Assembly (NCBI RefSeq): GCF_000815105.2
Contig: NZ_CP010310.2
Location: forward strand, 1,426,001-1,490,000
Length of the DNA: 64,000 bases
Reading direction: 5' to 3'
From: Pandoraea pulmonicola
Lineage (GTDB): Bacteria > Pseudomonadota > Gammaproteobacteria > Burkholderiales > Burkholderiaceae
The position numbers and the translations under genes were made by a program. The first letter of the stretch is position 1, and each line of letters begins with the position of its first letter. The notes below the pieces were generated by a model that saw only the letters and a program-made list of their open reading frames with translations, was not told where the DNA came from and searched no databases. This document shows, in pieces, positions 23,987-34,313 of the stretch.

Positions 23987-25660
23987 TCAGCCGGTCACGG
24001 CACCCTTGTTGGCGGGCTGGGCCAACGCCGCGTATTTCGCCAGCACGCCACGGATATAGCGAGGGGCCGGCGCCTTCCACGCGGCGCGACGCCGTGCGAG
24101 TTCATCGTCGGGCACGTTGAGTTGCAACAGCAGCTTGTGCGCGTCGATGGTGATCGAGTCGCCTTCCTGCACGAGCGCGATGGTGCCGCCCACGAACGCC
24201 TCGGGCGCCACGTGGCCCACCACCATGCCCCACGTGCCGCCGGAGAAGCGGCCGTCGGTGATGAAGCCGACCGATTCGCCGAGGCCCTTGCCGATGATGG
24301 CCGACGTCGGCGCGAGCATTTCCGGCATGCCCGGGCCGCCCTTCGGGCCGAGGTAGCGCAGCACGAGGATGTCGCCTGCCTTGATCCTGTCGTCGAGAAT
24401 CGCCTCCATCGCGCTCTGCTCGTCGTCGAACACGCGCGCCGGACCAGTGATGACCGGATGCTTCAGGCCCGTGATCTTGGCCACCGCGCCGTCTTCCGCC
24501 AGGTTGCCCTTGAGAATGGCGAGATGGCCTTCCTTGTACAGCGCGCGATCGATCGGGAAGATTACCTGTTGGTCCGGGCTCGGCATGGAGGGTACGTCCC
24601 TGAGTTCCTCGGCGAGCGTGCGGCCGGTGATCGTCATGCAGTCGCCGTGCAGCAGGCCTGCGTCGAGCAGAATCTTGAGGACTTGCGGAATGCCGCCGGC
24701 CTTGTGCAGATCCGTTGCGACGTACTTGCCCGACGGCTTCAGATCGCAGATGACCGGCACGCGGGCGCGAATGCGCTCGAAGTCCTCGATGCTCCACGCC
24801 ACCTCGGCCGCATGCGCGATCGCGAGATAGTGCAGCACGGCGTTGGTCGAGCCGCCCGTGGCCATGATCAGCGCCACGGCGTTCTCGATGGACTTGCGCG
24901 TGATGATGTCGCGCGGCTTGAGGTCCTGCTTCACCGCCTCGATCAACACGCGCGCCGATTCGGCCGCCGAATCGACTTTCTCCTGATCGGGGTTGGCCAT
25001 CGTCGACGAGTAGAGCAACGACATGCCCAGTGCCTCGAACGACGAACTCATCGTGTTGGCCGTGTACATGCCGCCGCACGATCCGGTCGACGGACACGCA
25101 TTCTTTTCGATGCCCTTGAAGTCGGCTTCGGTCATGCGCCCGGCGGTGAATTCGCCCACGGCCTCGAACGACGAGACGATCGTCAGATCCTTGCCTTTCC
25201 AATTGCCCGGCTTGATGGTGCCGCCATAGACGTAGATGCCCGGCACGTTCATGCGCGCGAGCGCGATCATGCCGCCGGGCATGTTCTTGTCGCAACCGCC
25301 GATGACGACCACGCCGTCCATCCATTGCCCTTGCACGGCCGTCTCGATGCAGTCGGCGATGACTTCGCGCGAGACGAGCGAATACTTCATGCCTTCCGTG
25401 CCCATCGACATGCCGTCGGAGATGGTGGGGGTGCCGAAGATCTGGGGATTGGCCTGGTGGGTCTTGATGGCGTCGACCGCGGCGTCGGCAAGACGCTGCA
25501 GCCCCGCGTTGCACGGGGTGATCGTCGAATGGCCGTTGGCCACGCCGATCATCGGATTATCGAAGTCTTCTTCCTGGTAGCCCAGCGCGTAGTACATCGA
25601 GCGGTTGGGCGAACGCGCCACGCCTTGCGTGACATTGCGCGAACGACGGTTGAATGCCAT
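23987..25660 (-). CDS. ilvD: Dihydroxy-acid dehydratase, 557-residue subtype
   Basis: Converts 2,3-dihydroxy acids to 2-keto acids in valine and isoleucine synthesis. The cluster cysteines appear in [13 protein letters not shown] and [18 protein letters not shown]; the C-terminal [14 protein letters not shown] is also conserved. Length and the opening [20 protein letters not shown] place it in the shorter subtype related to mycobacterial and plant enzymes, often a [2Fe-2S] type. It is separated by 239 bases from a second, longer ilvD on the same strand. Confidence 0.93.
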   Translation of the reverse strand: MAFNRRSRNVTQGVARSPNRSMYYALGYQEEDFDNPMIGVANGHSTITPCNAGLQRLADAAVDAIKTHQANPQIFGTPTISDGMSMGTEGMKYSLVSREVIADCIETAVQGQWMDGVVVIGGCDKNMPGGMIALARMNVPGIYVYGGTIKPGNWKGKDLTIVSSFEAVGEFTAGRMTEADFKGIEKNACPSTGSCGGMYTANTMSSSFEALGMSLLYSSTMANPDQEKVDSAAESARVLIEAVKQDLKPRDIITRKSIENAVALIMATGGSTNAVLHYLAIAHAAEVAWSIEDFERIRARVPVICDLKPSGKYVATDLHKAGGIPQVLKILLDAGLLHGDCMTITGRTLAEELRDVPSMPSPDQQVIFPIDRALYKEGHLAILKGNLAEDGAVAKITGLKHPVITGPARVFDDEQSAMEAILDDRIKAGDILVLRYLGPKGGPGMPEMLAPTSAIIGKGLGESVGFITDGRFSGGTWGMVVGHVAPEAFVGGTIALVQEGDSITIDAHKLLLQLNVPDDELARRRAAWKAPAPRYIRGVLAKYAALAQPANKGAVTG

Positions 25661-25899
25661 GACGTCTCTCTCCTGTGGGGATGCGCCACGCCACGGGCTG
25701 TCGCAACGTCGCGCATAGGCGTTGTTGTATCACGCTGGGATGCCAGCAGCACGTCGGGGTCCCAGCGTGCCGCTCATGCTTGTCGCCTCACCGCTTGACC
25801 ACTGCCCCGCGGCTTCAGGACTGCGCGGGCGCGGCGGCTCGCATGTCGCGTGCCGCCGCGCCCGTTCAAGCCAATGCGGTCGTGACGACCGTCATGGCG

Positions 25900-27768
25900 T
25901 CAGCCGCGCTTGGCGAGCTTCAATTGCGAGAGGTCGCGCACGGCACCGCGGTCGGCCGAGGTCGCGAGCGCCGCGTAGGCCTGCAGGGCCTGCGACACCA
26001 CGCGCTCGCGCCCCACCGGCTGCCACGCCTCGTCGCCACGCGCCTGCATGGCGGCGCGACGACGCGCAAGTTCCTCATCCGACACGGCCAGGTGCATCTT
26101 GCGCTGGGTGATGTCGATCTCGATCACGTCGCCGTCTTCCACCAGACCGATCGTGCCGCCTTCGGCCGCTTCCGGCGACGCGTGACCGATCACCAGGCCC
26201 GACGAACCGCCCGAGAAACGGCCATCGGTGAACAGGGCGCACGTCTTGCCCAGGCCCTTCGACTTCAGGTACGACGTCGGGTAGAGCATTTCCTGCATGC
26301 CCGGGCCGCCCTTCGGGCCTTCGTAGCGGATCACGACCACGTCGCCCGACTGCACCTTGTCGCCGAGGATGCCCTCGACCGCGTCGTCCTGGCTCTCGAA
26401 CACGCGTGCGCGGCCCGTGAAGACCCACTGCGATTCGTCCACGCCGGCCGTCTTCACGATGCAGCCCTTCTCGGCGAGGTTGCCGTACAGCACGGCCAGA
26501 CCGCCGTCCTTCGTGTAGGCGTTTTCCTTGCTGCGGATGCAGCCCTTCTCGCGATTGAGATCGAGCGACGAATAGGTCGACGACTGGCTGAACGCGATGG
26601 TCGTGGGCACGCCGCCAGGGGCCGCGCTGTAGAAGGTCTGCGCCTTGTCGCCGGCACCGCCGGCGACGTCCCACTGCGCGATGGCGTTGCCGAGCGTGCC
26701 GCTGTGCACGTTGCCGCACGAGGTGTCGAGCAGACCGGCGCGCGAGAGCTCGCCCAGAATGCCGATGATGCCGCCGGCGCGGTGCACGTCTTCGATGTGG
26801 TACTTGTCGGTGGCGGGCGCCGCCTTGCACAGGCAGGGCACCTTGCGCGAGATGCGGTCGATGTCGGCCATCGTGAAGTCGACGCCGGCTTCCTGCGCCG
26901 CGGCAAGCAAGTGCAGCACGGTGTTGGTCGAGCCGCCCATCGCGACGTCGAGCGCCATGGCGTTTTCGAACGCGGCTTTGGTGGCGATGTTGCGCGGCAG
27001 CACCGAGGCGTCGTCTTCTTGATAGTAGCGGCGGCACAGATCGACCACGAGGCGGCCGGCCTGCTCGAACAGGCCGCGACGCCAGGCGTGCGTAGCCACG
27101 ATCGTGCCGTTGCCCGGCAGCGCGAGACCGATGGCCTCGGTCAGGCAGTTCATCGAGTTGGCGGTAAACATGCCCGAGCACGAGCCGCACGTCGGACACG
27201 CGCTGCGCTCGACTTCGGCCACTTCGGCGTCGCTCACCTTCGGGTCGGCCGCTTTGATCATGGCGTCGATCAGGTCGATCTTGGCGATCACCTGGCCGTC
27301 GCCCGACTTCACCTTGCCCGCTTCCATCGGGCCACCCGAGACGAACACGACCGGAATGTTCAGGCGCATCGCGGCCATCAGCATGCCCGGGGTGATCTTG
27401 TCGCAGTTGGAGATGCAGACCATCGCGTCGGCGCAGTGCGCGTTGACCATGTACTCGACCGAGTCGGCGATCAGCTCGCGCGACGGCAGCGAGTAGAGCA
27501 TGCCGCCGTGACCCATGGCGATGCCGTCGTCCACGGCGATGGTGTTGAATTCCTTGGCCACGCCGCCGGCCGCCTCGATCTCCTTGGCCACGATGGCGCC
27601 GAGATCGCGCAGGTGCACGTGACCCGGCACGAACTGCGTGAAGGAGTTCACCACGGCGATGATCGGCTTGCCGAAGTCGTCGTCTTTCATGCCGGTGGCG
27701 CGCCACAGCGCGCGGGCGCCGGCCATGTTGCGGCCGTGGGTGGAAGTGCGGGAACGGTATTGAGGCAT
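25900..27768 (-). CDS. ilvD: Dihydroxy-acid dehydratase, 622-residue (E. coli-like) subtype
   Basis: A paralogue of the downstream gene but clearly from the enterobacterial-length subtype: opening [20 protein letters not shown], cluster motifs [11 protein letters not shown] and [18 protein letters not shown], and [14 protein letters not shown]-like end (here [14 protein letters not shown]). E. coli IlvD of this kind uses an oxygen-labile [4Fe-4S] cluster. It is divergent from a LysR regulator. Two subtypes side by side could give oxygen- or iron-dependent back-up, or one may act on sugar acids. Confidence 0.93.
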   Translation of the reverse strand: MPQYRSRTSTHGRNMAGARALWRATGMKDDDFGKPIIAVVNSFTQFVPGHVHLRDLGAIVAKEIEAAGGVAKEFNTIAVDDGIAMGHGGMLYSLPSRELIADSVEYMVNAHCADAMVCISNCDKITPGMLMAAMRLNIPVVFVSGGPMEAGKVKSGDGQVIAKIDLIDAMIKAADPKVSDAEVAEVERSACPTCGSCSGMFTANSMNCLTEAIGLALPGNGTIVATHAWRRGLFEQAGRLVVDLCRRYYQEDDASVLPRNIATKAAFENAMALDVAMGGSTNTVLHLLAAAQEAGVDFTMADIDRISRKVPCLCKAAPATDKYHIEDVHRAGGIIGILGELSRAGLLDTSCGNVHSGTLGNAIAQWDVAGGAGDKAQTFYSAAPGGVPTTIAFSQSSTYSSLDLNREKGCIRSKENAYTKDGGLAVLYGNLAEKGCIVKTAGVDESQWVFTGRARVFESQDDAVEGILGDKVQSGDVVVIRYEGPKGGPGMQEMLYPTSYLKSKGLGKTCALFTDGRFSGGSSGLVIGHASPEAAEGGTIGLVEDGDVIEIDITQRKMHLAVSDEELARRRAAMQARGDEAWQPVGRERVVSQALQAYAALATSADRGAVRDLSQLKLAKRG

Positions 27769-27856
27769 GGTCGTCTCTGAAACGCTGTTTTTGTGGGGCG
27801 TGGGGTTAGGGGCCGTGCTGGCCGGACGTCAAGATTCGTCTTTCCTTGAATGCTTG

Positions 27857-27886
27857 TCAAATATATTATTTGACTCGAATTGAGTC
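27857..27886. promoter_or_regulatory. Overlapping inverted repeats between ilvD and lysR
   Basis: TCAAATATATTATTTGA (27857-27873; 7-bp arms, LysR T-N11-A form) runs into GACTCGAATTGAGTC (27872-27886; 5-bp arms), just before the LysR start. These AT-rich dyads in a GC-rich context are the best operator candidates for the divergent ilvD/LysR pair. Confidence 0.6.
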
Positions 27887-27898
27887 GAAAAACATATC

Positions 27899-28858
27899 AT
27901 GGATCTACGCCAACTCCGATATTTCGTCGCGGTCGCCGAGGAGCGCCATTTCGGGCGTGCGGCGCAGCGTCTGTCGATGACGCAGCCGCCGCTCTCGCAG
28001 CAGATCCGGGCGCTTGAAACATCGCTCGGCGCTCCGCTTTTCGTGCGCACGAATCGCTCGGTCGAGCTCACGGCCGTGGGGCGGCAACTGCTGCCCGAGG
28101 TGCGACGCGTGCTGGCCGACGCGGACGCACTGCCCGCGCTCGCGCAAGGATTGGCGCACGGCGAAGTCGGCACGCTTTCGCTGGGATTCGTCTCGACGGC
28201 GGACTACGGCGTTCTGCCACCGCTGCTGCGCGAGTTCGGCGAGCGCTATCCGCGTGTGCGTTTACAACTGCTCGAGGCAACGAGCGACGTGCAGGTCGAG
28301 GCGCTCATGGACGGACGCATCGACGCGGGACTCTTCATTCCCCCCGTGCCGGCGCGCTACGCCAACGAGCTGTCGTATCTGCCGATCGTGCGCGAGCCAC
28401 TGATGCTGGCGCTGCCGTCCGACAAAGGAGACGGAGACGCAGACGCGGGCGCGGCGGCCACCGGCGCCGACGGTTTGCCGCGCGGCACGGTGAGTCTCGC
28501 GGATTACGCCGACGAACCGCTCGTCATCTTCCCGCGCCGTGTGGCACCGGCGTTTCACGACATCATCATGGGATGTTATGCGGCGCTCGGCCTCACGCCG
28601 CGCATCGGGCAGGAGGCGATCCAGATGCAGACCATCGTGAGTCTGGTGTCGGCGGGCATGGGCGTGGCGCTCGTGCCGCAATCGCTTTGCCATCTGCGTC
28701 GCACCGGCGTGACGTATCGGTCGCTGCGTGAGACGAGCGCGCTCATCGAGACGGGCCTGCTCTGGCGCACCGCAGAAGTGACGCCCGTTCTGGAGGGCTT
28801 TCTCGAGACGGCGCGTGGCGTGGCCCACACGCCGCCGGGCGCGATGTTGGCAGGCTGA
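27899..28858 (+). CDS. LysR-family transcriptional regulator
   Basis: 319 residues. N-terminal winged helix MDLRQLRYFVAVAEERHFGR with AAQRLSMTQPPLSQQIRALE, then a two-lobe effector domain. Overall it looks like the BenM/CatM branch. A glycine/alanine-rich insertion (residues about 179-193) sits in the effector domain. Divergent from ilvD and upstream of lgt, an order kept in several betaproteobacteria. Probably controls ilvD; inducer unknown. Confidence 0.88.
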   Translation: MDLRQLRYFVAVAEERHFGRAAQRLSMTQPPLSQQIRALETSLGAPLFVRTNRSVELTAVGRQLLPEVRRVLADADALPALAQGLAHGEVGTLSLGFVSTADYGVLPPLLREFGERYPRVRLQLLEATSDVQVEALMDGRIDAGLFIPPVPARYANELSYLPIVREPLMLALPSDKGDGDADAGAAATGADGLPRGTVSLADYADEPLVIFPRRVAPAFHDIIMGCYAALGLTPRIGQEAIQMQTIVSLVSAGMGVALVPQSLCHLRRTGVTYRSLRETSALIETGLLWRTAEVTPVLEGFLETARGVAHTPPGAMLAG

Positions 28859-29102
28859 CGGCCGGGGCAAGCCCGTGATTGGCGTGAAATCAGCGTGAAA
28901 TTACCCTGAACGAGCCACAGGATGTCGATGTCGCCGGCGCTCAGGGTCGTGGTATCGTGCTGCCCATCCCGACGCGCCCCCGGGCTCGCTGCGAGCGCGG
29001 CGCTGGGGAAGTGTCATACGGCCACGGCAAGCTTTCGGCTCGATGCCTCGCGCGACGGGCGCCGTCACGGAACTTTTGTTCACGAATCGATTCTTCTGAT
29101 CC

Positions 29103-29990
29103 ATGCTGATTCATCCTCAATTCGACCCGGTCGCGATTCATCTCGGCCCGCTCGCCATCCGCTGGTACGGCCTGATGTACCTGATCGGATTCATTCTGTT
29201 TCTGCTCGTGGGCCGGCTGCGCGTGCGCCAGCCGGCCATCGCGGCGCAAGGCTGGAAGGCGCAGGATCTCGACGACATGCTGTTCTACGGCGTGCTCGGC
29301 GTCGTGCTCGGCGGACGTCTGGGCTACGTGATCTTCTACAAGCTGTCGTTCTATCTGGCGAACCCGCTGGACATCTTCAAGGTGTGGGAAGGCGGCATGT
29401 CGTTCCACGGCGGCTTCCTCGGCGTGCTCGTCGCCATGTGGCTGTTCACGCGGCGTCGCGGCCACTCGCTGCTCGAAGGCACCGATCTCATCGCGCCGAT
29501 GATCCCATTGGGGCTCGCCGCCGGTCGGCTGGGCAACTTCATCAACGGCGAGTTGTGGGGCCGCGTGACGACGCCCGACTCGCGCTGGGCGATGCTGTTT
29601 CCGCAGGCCGCCGCCGAAGACGCGCAGTGGGCCGCGACGCACCCGCAGGCAATGGCCGACAGCGCCATGCAGATGGTCTTTGCACAGTTCCACGGCCTGC
29701 CGCGTTATCCGTCGCAGTTGTTCGAAGTGGCGCTCGAGGGTGTGGCGCTGTTCCTGCTGCTGTGGTTCTTCTCGCGGCGCGCGCGCCCGGTCGGCGCCGT
29801 GTCGGGCATGTTCCTGGTCGGCTACGGCCTGTTCCGCTTCCTCGCGGAATTCACGCGCGAGCCCGATGCGTTCCTCGGTCTGCTCTCGTTCGGTCTGTCG
29901 ATGGGCCAGTGGCTCTCGTTGCCGATGATCGTGGCGGGCGTGATCATGCTCGTGTGGTCTTACCGCAAGCCGGCGACATCGGCGGCTTGA
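29103..29990 (+). CDS. lgt: Prolipoprotein diacylglyceryl transferase
   Basis: 295 residues with seven predicted membrane helices. Signature [14 protein letters not shown] at residues 141-154; the conserved [18 protein letters not shown] and RYPSQLFEV segments are present. Transfers diacylglycerol from phosphatidylglycerol to the lipobox cysteine of prolipoproteins. Ends about 170 bases before a convergent GntR gene, with a strong hairpin in between. Confidence 0.96.
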   Translation: MLIHPQFDPVAIHLGPLAIRWYGLMYLIGFILFLLVGRLRVRQPAIAAQGWKAQDLDDMLFYGVLGVVLGGRLGYVIFYKLSFYLANPLDIFKVWEGGMSFHGGFLGVLVAMWLFTRRRGHSLLEGTDLIAPMIPLGLAAGRLGNFINGELWGRVTTPDSRWAMLFPQAAAEDAQWAATHPQAMADSAMQMVFAQFHGLPRYPSQLFEVALEGVALFLLLWFFSRRARPVGAVSGMFLVGYGLFRFLAEFTREPDAFLGLLSFGLSMGQWLSLPMIVAGVIMLVWSYRKPATSAA

Positions 29991-30067
29991 TTCGCTCGAG
30001 CCGCTTGAGGCATTGGCCGGCGCGCATTGCCGCGCCGGTCGCGCCAAGCGCCATCGACGAAAACAAG

Positions 30068-30099
30068 GCGGGCCGCCGGAGGTTTCTCCGGCGGCCCGC
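30068..30099. terminator. Bidirectional hairpin between lgt and gntR
   Basis: Perfect 14-bp stem GCGGGCCGCCGGAG / CTCCGGCGGCCCGC with a 4-base loop. On the minus strand it is followed by CTTGTTTTCG; on the plus strand the tail is weak. It serves two convergent genes. Confidence 0.75.
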
Positions 30100-30157
30100 A
30101 GTCATTTCGAGCGCATCGGTCGGGAGGCGGAGGATGCCAAGGCCGCCCGGTCGCGGC

Positions 30158-30829
30158 TCAACTCGCCTTGCGCTCCAGCGCGTGCAACGAGGCCATCAAG
30201 TCGGCGAAGCGCTCGCCCTGCACGGTGACGTGCGCGCGCAGGCGCTCGGCGGCTGCGTCGGCGTCGCCCGCTTCGATGGCGCGGAACACGCCGTCATGCT
30301 CGGAAAAGGAGTGCTGCGGCCGGTCGCGCACGCGTAACTGCAGGCGCCGGTAGACGCGCAGCCGCCGGTGCAACTGCTGCGCCGTCTCTTGCAGATAGGT
30401 GTTGTGGCTCGCCTGATAGATCAGCGCATGGAAGCGCGCGTTGACTTCGTAATAGGTATCGATGTCGCGTGCTTCGGCCGCCGCCCGGCTCGCTTCATGT
30501 GTGCTGCGCAGCGCTTCCAGCTCGGCTTCCGTGATGCGGCGCGCGGCCAGCCGGCCGCACATCGATTCGAGCTCGGCCATCACTTCGAACATCTCACACA
30601 GACGTTGCGGATCGATCTGCGCGACCACGGCACCCCGACGCGGACGGATTTCGATCACACCTGAAGACGCCAACTGGATCAATGCCTCGCGCAAGGGTGT
30701 GCGCGATACGCCGAACGCGTTCGCCAGTTCGACCTCGTCGAGTCGCATGCCTGGCGGATATTCGCCAACGGCAATCTTCTCCTCGATGGCCTGTCGCAAC
30801 GCCTCCGATCGCTTCGGTTTTACGGTCAT
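30158..30829 (-). CDS. GntR-family (FCD) regulator, probable malonate regulator
   Basis: 223 residues from the ATG at 30829. The winged helix LRQAIEEKIAVGEYPPGMRL ... ELANAFGVSRTPLREAL is followed by an all-helical FCD ligand domain with the metal-binding Asp/His set (DTYYEVNARFHALIY, SEHDGVFRAI). Divergent from the TRAP-malonyl-CoA genes. In rhizobia a GntR protein (MatR) governs the malonate operon, so the same role is inferred here. Confidence 0.85.
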   Translation of the reverse strand: MTVKPKRSEALRQAIEEKIAVGEYPPGMRLDEVELANAFGVSRTPLREALIQLASSGVIEIRPRRGAVVAQIDPQRLCEMFEVMAELESMCGRLAARRITEAELEALRSTHEASRAAAEARDIDTYYEVNARFHALIYQASHNTYLQETAQQLHRRLRVYRRLQLRVRDRPQHSFSEHDGVFRAIEAGDADAAAERLRAHVTVQGERFADLMASLHALERKAS

Positions 30830-31198
30830 GACGCTCTCGCTCGGTCGTGGTTCGATCCCGCAACGCGGCGGGACCGGAGGGCTGAAGGACTCATCGTCGT
30901 CAAAGTAACGTGCGAAGGCCGCGCTGAAGATCGGGGTAAACGCCAGAAGTGTATTTTTTCGACGGCGATTTGTATACACGATGTTGGAATAACTATACGA
31001 TTTGATTCCGAGAGCGGCAGCTCGCGCACTCGAAATGCCAAAAACAAGCAGTCATCCGTACATGCAGTGCCGGCAGGCCGGTGGTGCACCCGGGCGGCGT
31101 CTGTCCGATCGATCCAATCGGCCGGATGGATCCTGCCGCGGGCGATGTCAGACACCGGTTTCGCTGGTTCATCACTGACAGAAGCGACAGGAGACGCC
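30830..31198. promoter_or_regulatory. Control region of the malonate locus with a TGTATACA dyad
   Basis: 369 bases between the divergent GntR and TRAP genes. TTTGTATACACG (30969-30980) contains the perfect palindrome TGTATACA, close to the T-N-G-T/A-C-N-A half-sites of FCD-type GntR operators, with a further ACTATACGA at 30992-31000. The rest holds no supported gene. Confidence 0.5.
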
Positions 31199-32245
31199 AT
31201 GGAGACAACACCTTCCCCGCTGCGGCGGCAACTCATGCTCGGGGCCGCCTCGGCCCTCGTGACCGGCGGTCTGGCCAGCCCGTGGGGCGGCGCGTTCGCG
31301 CAGTCCGGCCCGCTCAAGATTTCTCATCAGTTCCCCGGCGGCACGCTCACGGAAGGCGATTTCCGCGACCGGCTGTGCCGCAAGTTCGCGCAGGAAGTCG
31401 AGAAGCGCACCAACGGCGCGCTCAAGTTCCAGGTCTATCCGGGCAGCTCGCTCATGAAGACCAATGCGCAGTTCTCGGCGCTGCGTCGCGGTGCGCTCGA
31501 TCTGTCGCTTTATCCGTTGCCGTACGCCGGCGGCGAAGTGCGCGAACTGAACATCGGCCTGATGCCGGGCCTGGTCACTTCGTATGCGCAGGGCAATGCC
31601 TGGCGCAACGGCGAAATCGGCAAGGTGCTCACTGGCGTGCTCGCCGAGAAGAACATCGTGATCGTGAGCTGGGTCTGGCAGGCGGGCGGGGTGGCCAGCC
31701 GCACGGCGCCGCTCGTGGCGCCGGAAGACGCCAAGGGACTCAAGGTCCGCGGCGGCAGCCGCGAGATGGACATGATGCTCAAGGAGGCGGGAGCCGCCGT
31801 GATTTCGCTGCCGTCCAACGAGCTGTATGCGGCCATGCAGACCGGCGCGATGGATGCGGCGATGACTTCGTCGACCAGCCTGATGTCGTTCCGCCTCGAA
31901 GAGGTTTCGAAGCACCTGACCACAGGCCGCAACAAGTCGTACTGGTTCATGCTCGAGCCGCTGCTGATGTCGAAGCAGGTCTTCGACAAGCTGCCGAAGG
32001 ACCAGCAGCAGGCGATCCTGCAGGTCGGGGCGGAGCTCGAAGCGTTCGGCACCGAGGCCGCCAAGGCCGACGACGCCCAGATCGCGAGCGTGTACACGAA
32101 AGCCGGCGCGAAGGTCTACGACCTCGACGAGGCCACGGTGATGAAGTGGCGCGAGATCGCACGGCGCACCGCCTGGAAGGACTACGTGAGCAAGTCGGAC
32201 ACCTGCGCGAAGCTGCTCGCGCTGGCCGAGAAGGTGCCTGCATGA
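31199..32245 (+). CDS. TRAP transporter substrate-binding protein (MatP/DctP-like)
   Basis: 348 residues from the ATG at 31199 with CAGGAG 6 bases upstream. The signal region PLRRQLMLGAASALVTGG resembles a twin-arginine leader. Mature protein starts at LKISHQFPGGTLTEGDFRD and has the DctP fold, with the R-G-G-S-R carboxylate clamp in LKVRGGSREM. Its stop overlaps the DctQ start. Given malonyl-CoA genes downstream, malonate or a close dicarboxylate is the likely ligand. Confidence 0.88.
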   Translation: METTPSPLRRQLMLGAASALVTGGLASPWGGAFAQSGPLKISHQFPGGTLTEGDFRDRLCRKFAQEVEKRTNGALKFQVYPGSSLMKTNAQFSALRRGALDLSLYPLPYAGGEVRELNIGLMPGLVTSYAQGNAWRNGEIGKVLTGVLAEKNIVIVSWVWQAGGVASRTAPLVAPEDAKGLKVRGGSREMDMMLKEAGAAVISLPSNELYAAMQTGAMDAAMTSSTSLMSFRLEEVSKHLTTGRNKSYWFMLEPLLMSKQVFDKLPKDQQQAILQVGAELEAFGTEAAKADDAQIASVYTKAGAKVYDLDEATVMKWREIARRTAWKDYVSKSDTCAKLLALAEKVPA

Positions 32246-32850
32246 GCGGGGCCGCCGCGAGTACCGGGCCGGTCGTGGCGCGCTCGCGCGTCCTGCGGCG
32301 GCTCGACGCCCTGCTGCAAGGCGTGAGCCGTCTGCTCATGGTGGTGTGCATGCTCGCGCTCGCCGGGGCGGCGTTGGTGCTGAGCTACAGCGTGTTCGCA
32401 CGCCACGTGCTCAAGCTCGCCACCGACTGGCAGGACGAAGCGGCGGTGTTCATGCTGGTCGGTGCGACGTTCGTGTCGGCCGCCCATGTGCAGCATCTGC
32501 GCGGACACATCGGCATCGAAGCCATCACCACGCTTCTTTCGGCGCGCGTGAATCGAGTGCGGCGCTGGCTCGTGGACATCGCCACGCTGGCCTTCTGCGC
32601 CTTCTTCGCGTGGAAGTCCTGGACGCTCTTCTGGGAAGCCTACGTCGACGGACAGACCAGCAGCTCGACGTGGGGGCCGCCGCTGGCGATTCCCTACGGG
32701 CTGATGGCGTTCGGCATGACGTTGCTCACGGTGCAGTTGCTGCTGCAGGTGGCGATCGGCGCGTGCGAGATGGGACGGAGGGAAAGCTCGGGTGGCCAGG
32801 CGGATGCCGGCGCATCCGTGGCATCGGGTCGTACTGGGGGGCATGCATGA
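32242..32850 (+). CDS. TRAP transporter small permease (MatQ/DctQ-like)
   Basis: 202 residues from ATG at 32242, coupled by ATGA to the binding protein. Four membrane helices; conserved TDWQDEAAVFMLVGATFVSA and HIGIE. DctQ proteins stabilise the large subunit. Overlaps the next gene by ATGA (32847-32850). Confidence 0.88.
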   Translation: MSGAAASTGPVVARSRVLRRLDALLQGVSRLLMVVCMLALAGAALVLSYSVFARHVLKLATDWQDEAAVFMLVGATFVSAAHVQHLRGHIGIEAITTLLSARVNRVRRWLVDIATLAFCAFFAWKSWTLFWEAYVDGQTSSSTWGPPLAIPYGLMAFGMTLLTVQLLLQVAIGACEMGRRESSGGQADAGASVASGRTGGHA

Positions 32851-34190
32851 GCGAGCTTGGCATCGGTTTGCTGTACGGCGGCGCAACGCTCGTCGCCATG
32901 TTCTCGGGCATGCCCATTGCGTTCGCGCTCGGCGCGGTCGCGGTCGTGTTCATGTTCGGTTTCATGCCGGCGTCGTCGCTCGATACGGTGACGCAAAACG
33001 TCTACGAGGAGATGGCGAGCATCACGCTGCTCTCGATCCCGCTGTTCATTCTCAAGGGTGCGGCGATCGGCAAGTCGCGCGCGGGGCAGGATCTCTATCT
33101 CGCGCTGCACGCGTGGATGCGGCGCATTCCCGGCGGCCTGGGCATCGCCAACGTGTTCGCCTGCGGGCTGTTCGCCGCGATGGCGGGGTCCAGCCCGGCG
33201 ACGTGCTCGGCCATCGGCAGCGCCGGCATTCCGGAGATGCGCCAGCGCGGGTATTCGCCCGGCTTCGCCGCCGGCATCATCGCCGCCGGCGGCACGCTGG
33301 GCATTCTGCTGCCACCGTCGATCACGATGATTCTGTACGCGGTGGCCGCCGAGCAGTCGCTCGGTCGCCTCTTCCTCGCGGGCATCGTGCCGGCGTTGCT
33401 GCTCGTTGGGCTGTTCTCGTGCTACGCGGCGTGGCGTTATCGCAAGGAGTATGGGCTAGCCCAACTCGCCCTCGCGCGCGACGGCACGCCGTCGCCGTTC
33501 CCGAGCGAGCCACCGGCCACGATGCGCGAGAAGCTGGCGCTGCTGCCGCGCGTGCTGCCGTTCGTCACGCTGCTCATCGGCGTGATGGCGGCGCTCTACG
33601 GAGGATATGCCACGCCGTCGGAGACGGCCGGGCTCGGCGGGCTGCTGGCGCTCGCACTCATCGCCGTGATCTACCGCATGTGGCGTCCGCGTCAGCTCGC
33701 ACCGATTCTCACCGGCACGCTGCGCGAATCGACCATGCTCATGTTCATCATCGGCATGTCGCTGCTGTACTCCTACGTCATGAGCTATCTGCACATCAGC
33801 CAGTCGGCCGCGCAATGGATCGTGGGGCTGCATCTGTCGCGCTGGGTGCTGCTCGCGGCGATTCTGCTGATGGTCGTGGTGCTCGGCTTCTTCCTGCCAC
33901 CGGTGAGCATCATCCTCATGACTGCGCCGATCATCCTGCCGCCGTTGCGGGCCGCGGGTTTCGACCTGGTGTGGTTCGGCGTGGTGATGACGATCGTCAT
34001 GGAACTGGGATTGATTCATCCGCCCGTGGGGCTGAACATATTCGTGATCAAGAACACCGCGCCCGATATCGCGCTGCGCGACATCGTGTGGGGGGTGATG
34101 CCGTTCGTGGCGCTGATGATCGTGGCCGTCGTCCTGATTTGCCTGATGCCCGGTCTGTCGCTGTGGCTGCCGGACCGTCTGATGGGGTGA
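32847..34190 (+). CDS. TRAP transporter large permease (MatM/DctM-like)
   Basis: 447 residues, about 12 helices. Family landmarks GMPIAFALGAVAVVFMF, SIPLFILKGAAIGKS, MAGSSPATCSAIGSAG and GLIHPPVGLN-like segment (LGLIHPPVGLNIFVI). Forms the sodium-driven translocation unit with DctQ. Confidence 0.92.
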   Translation: MSELGIGLLYGGATLVAMFSGMPIAFALGAVAVVFMFGFMPASSLDTVTQNVYEEMASITLLSIPLFILKGAAIGKSRAGQDLYLALHAWMRRIPGGLGIANVFACGLFAAMAGSSPATCSAIGSAGIPEMRQRGYSPGFAAGIIAAGGTLGILLPPSITMILYAVAAEQSLGRLFLAGIVPALLLVGLFSCYAAWRYRKEYGLAQLALARDGTPSPFPSEPPATMREKLALLPRVLPFVTLLIGVMAALYGGYATPSETAGLGGLLALALIAVIYRMWRPRQLAPILTGTLRESTMLMFIIGMSLLYSYVMSYLHISQSAAQWIVGLHLSRWVLLAAILLMVVVLGFFLPPVSIILMTAPIILPPLRAAGFDLVWFGVVMTIVMELGLIHPPVGLNIFVIKNTAPDIALRDIVWGVMPFVALMIVAVVLICLMPGLSLWLPDRLMG

Positions 34191-34313
34191 TGGCGCAGCG
34201 GCGGGCATGCAGGCCATGACGGGCACCACTGGTGCGATGAGCTGTCGTACTGTTTTACCGTGCATATTCATGCATATCCGTGCTGCAGGGCGCGAGCGTA
34301 TTGAGAGGAAGTC

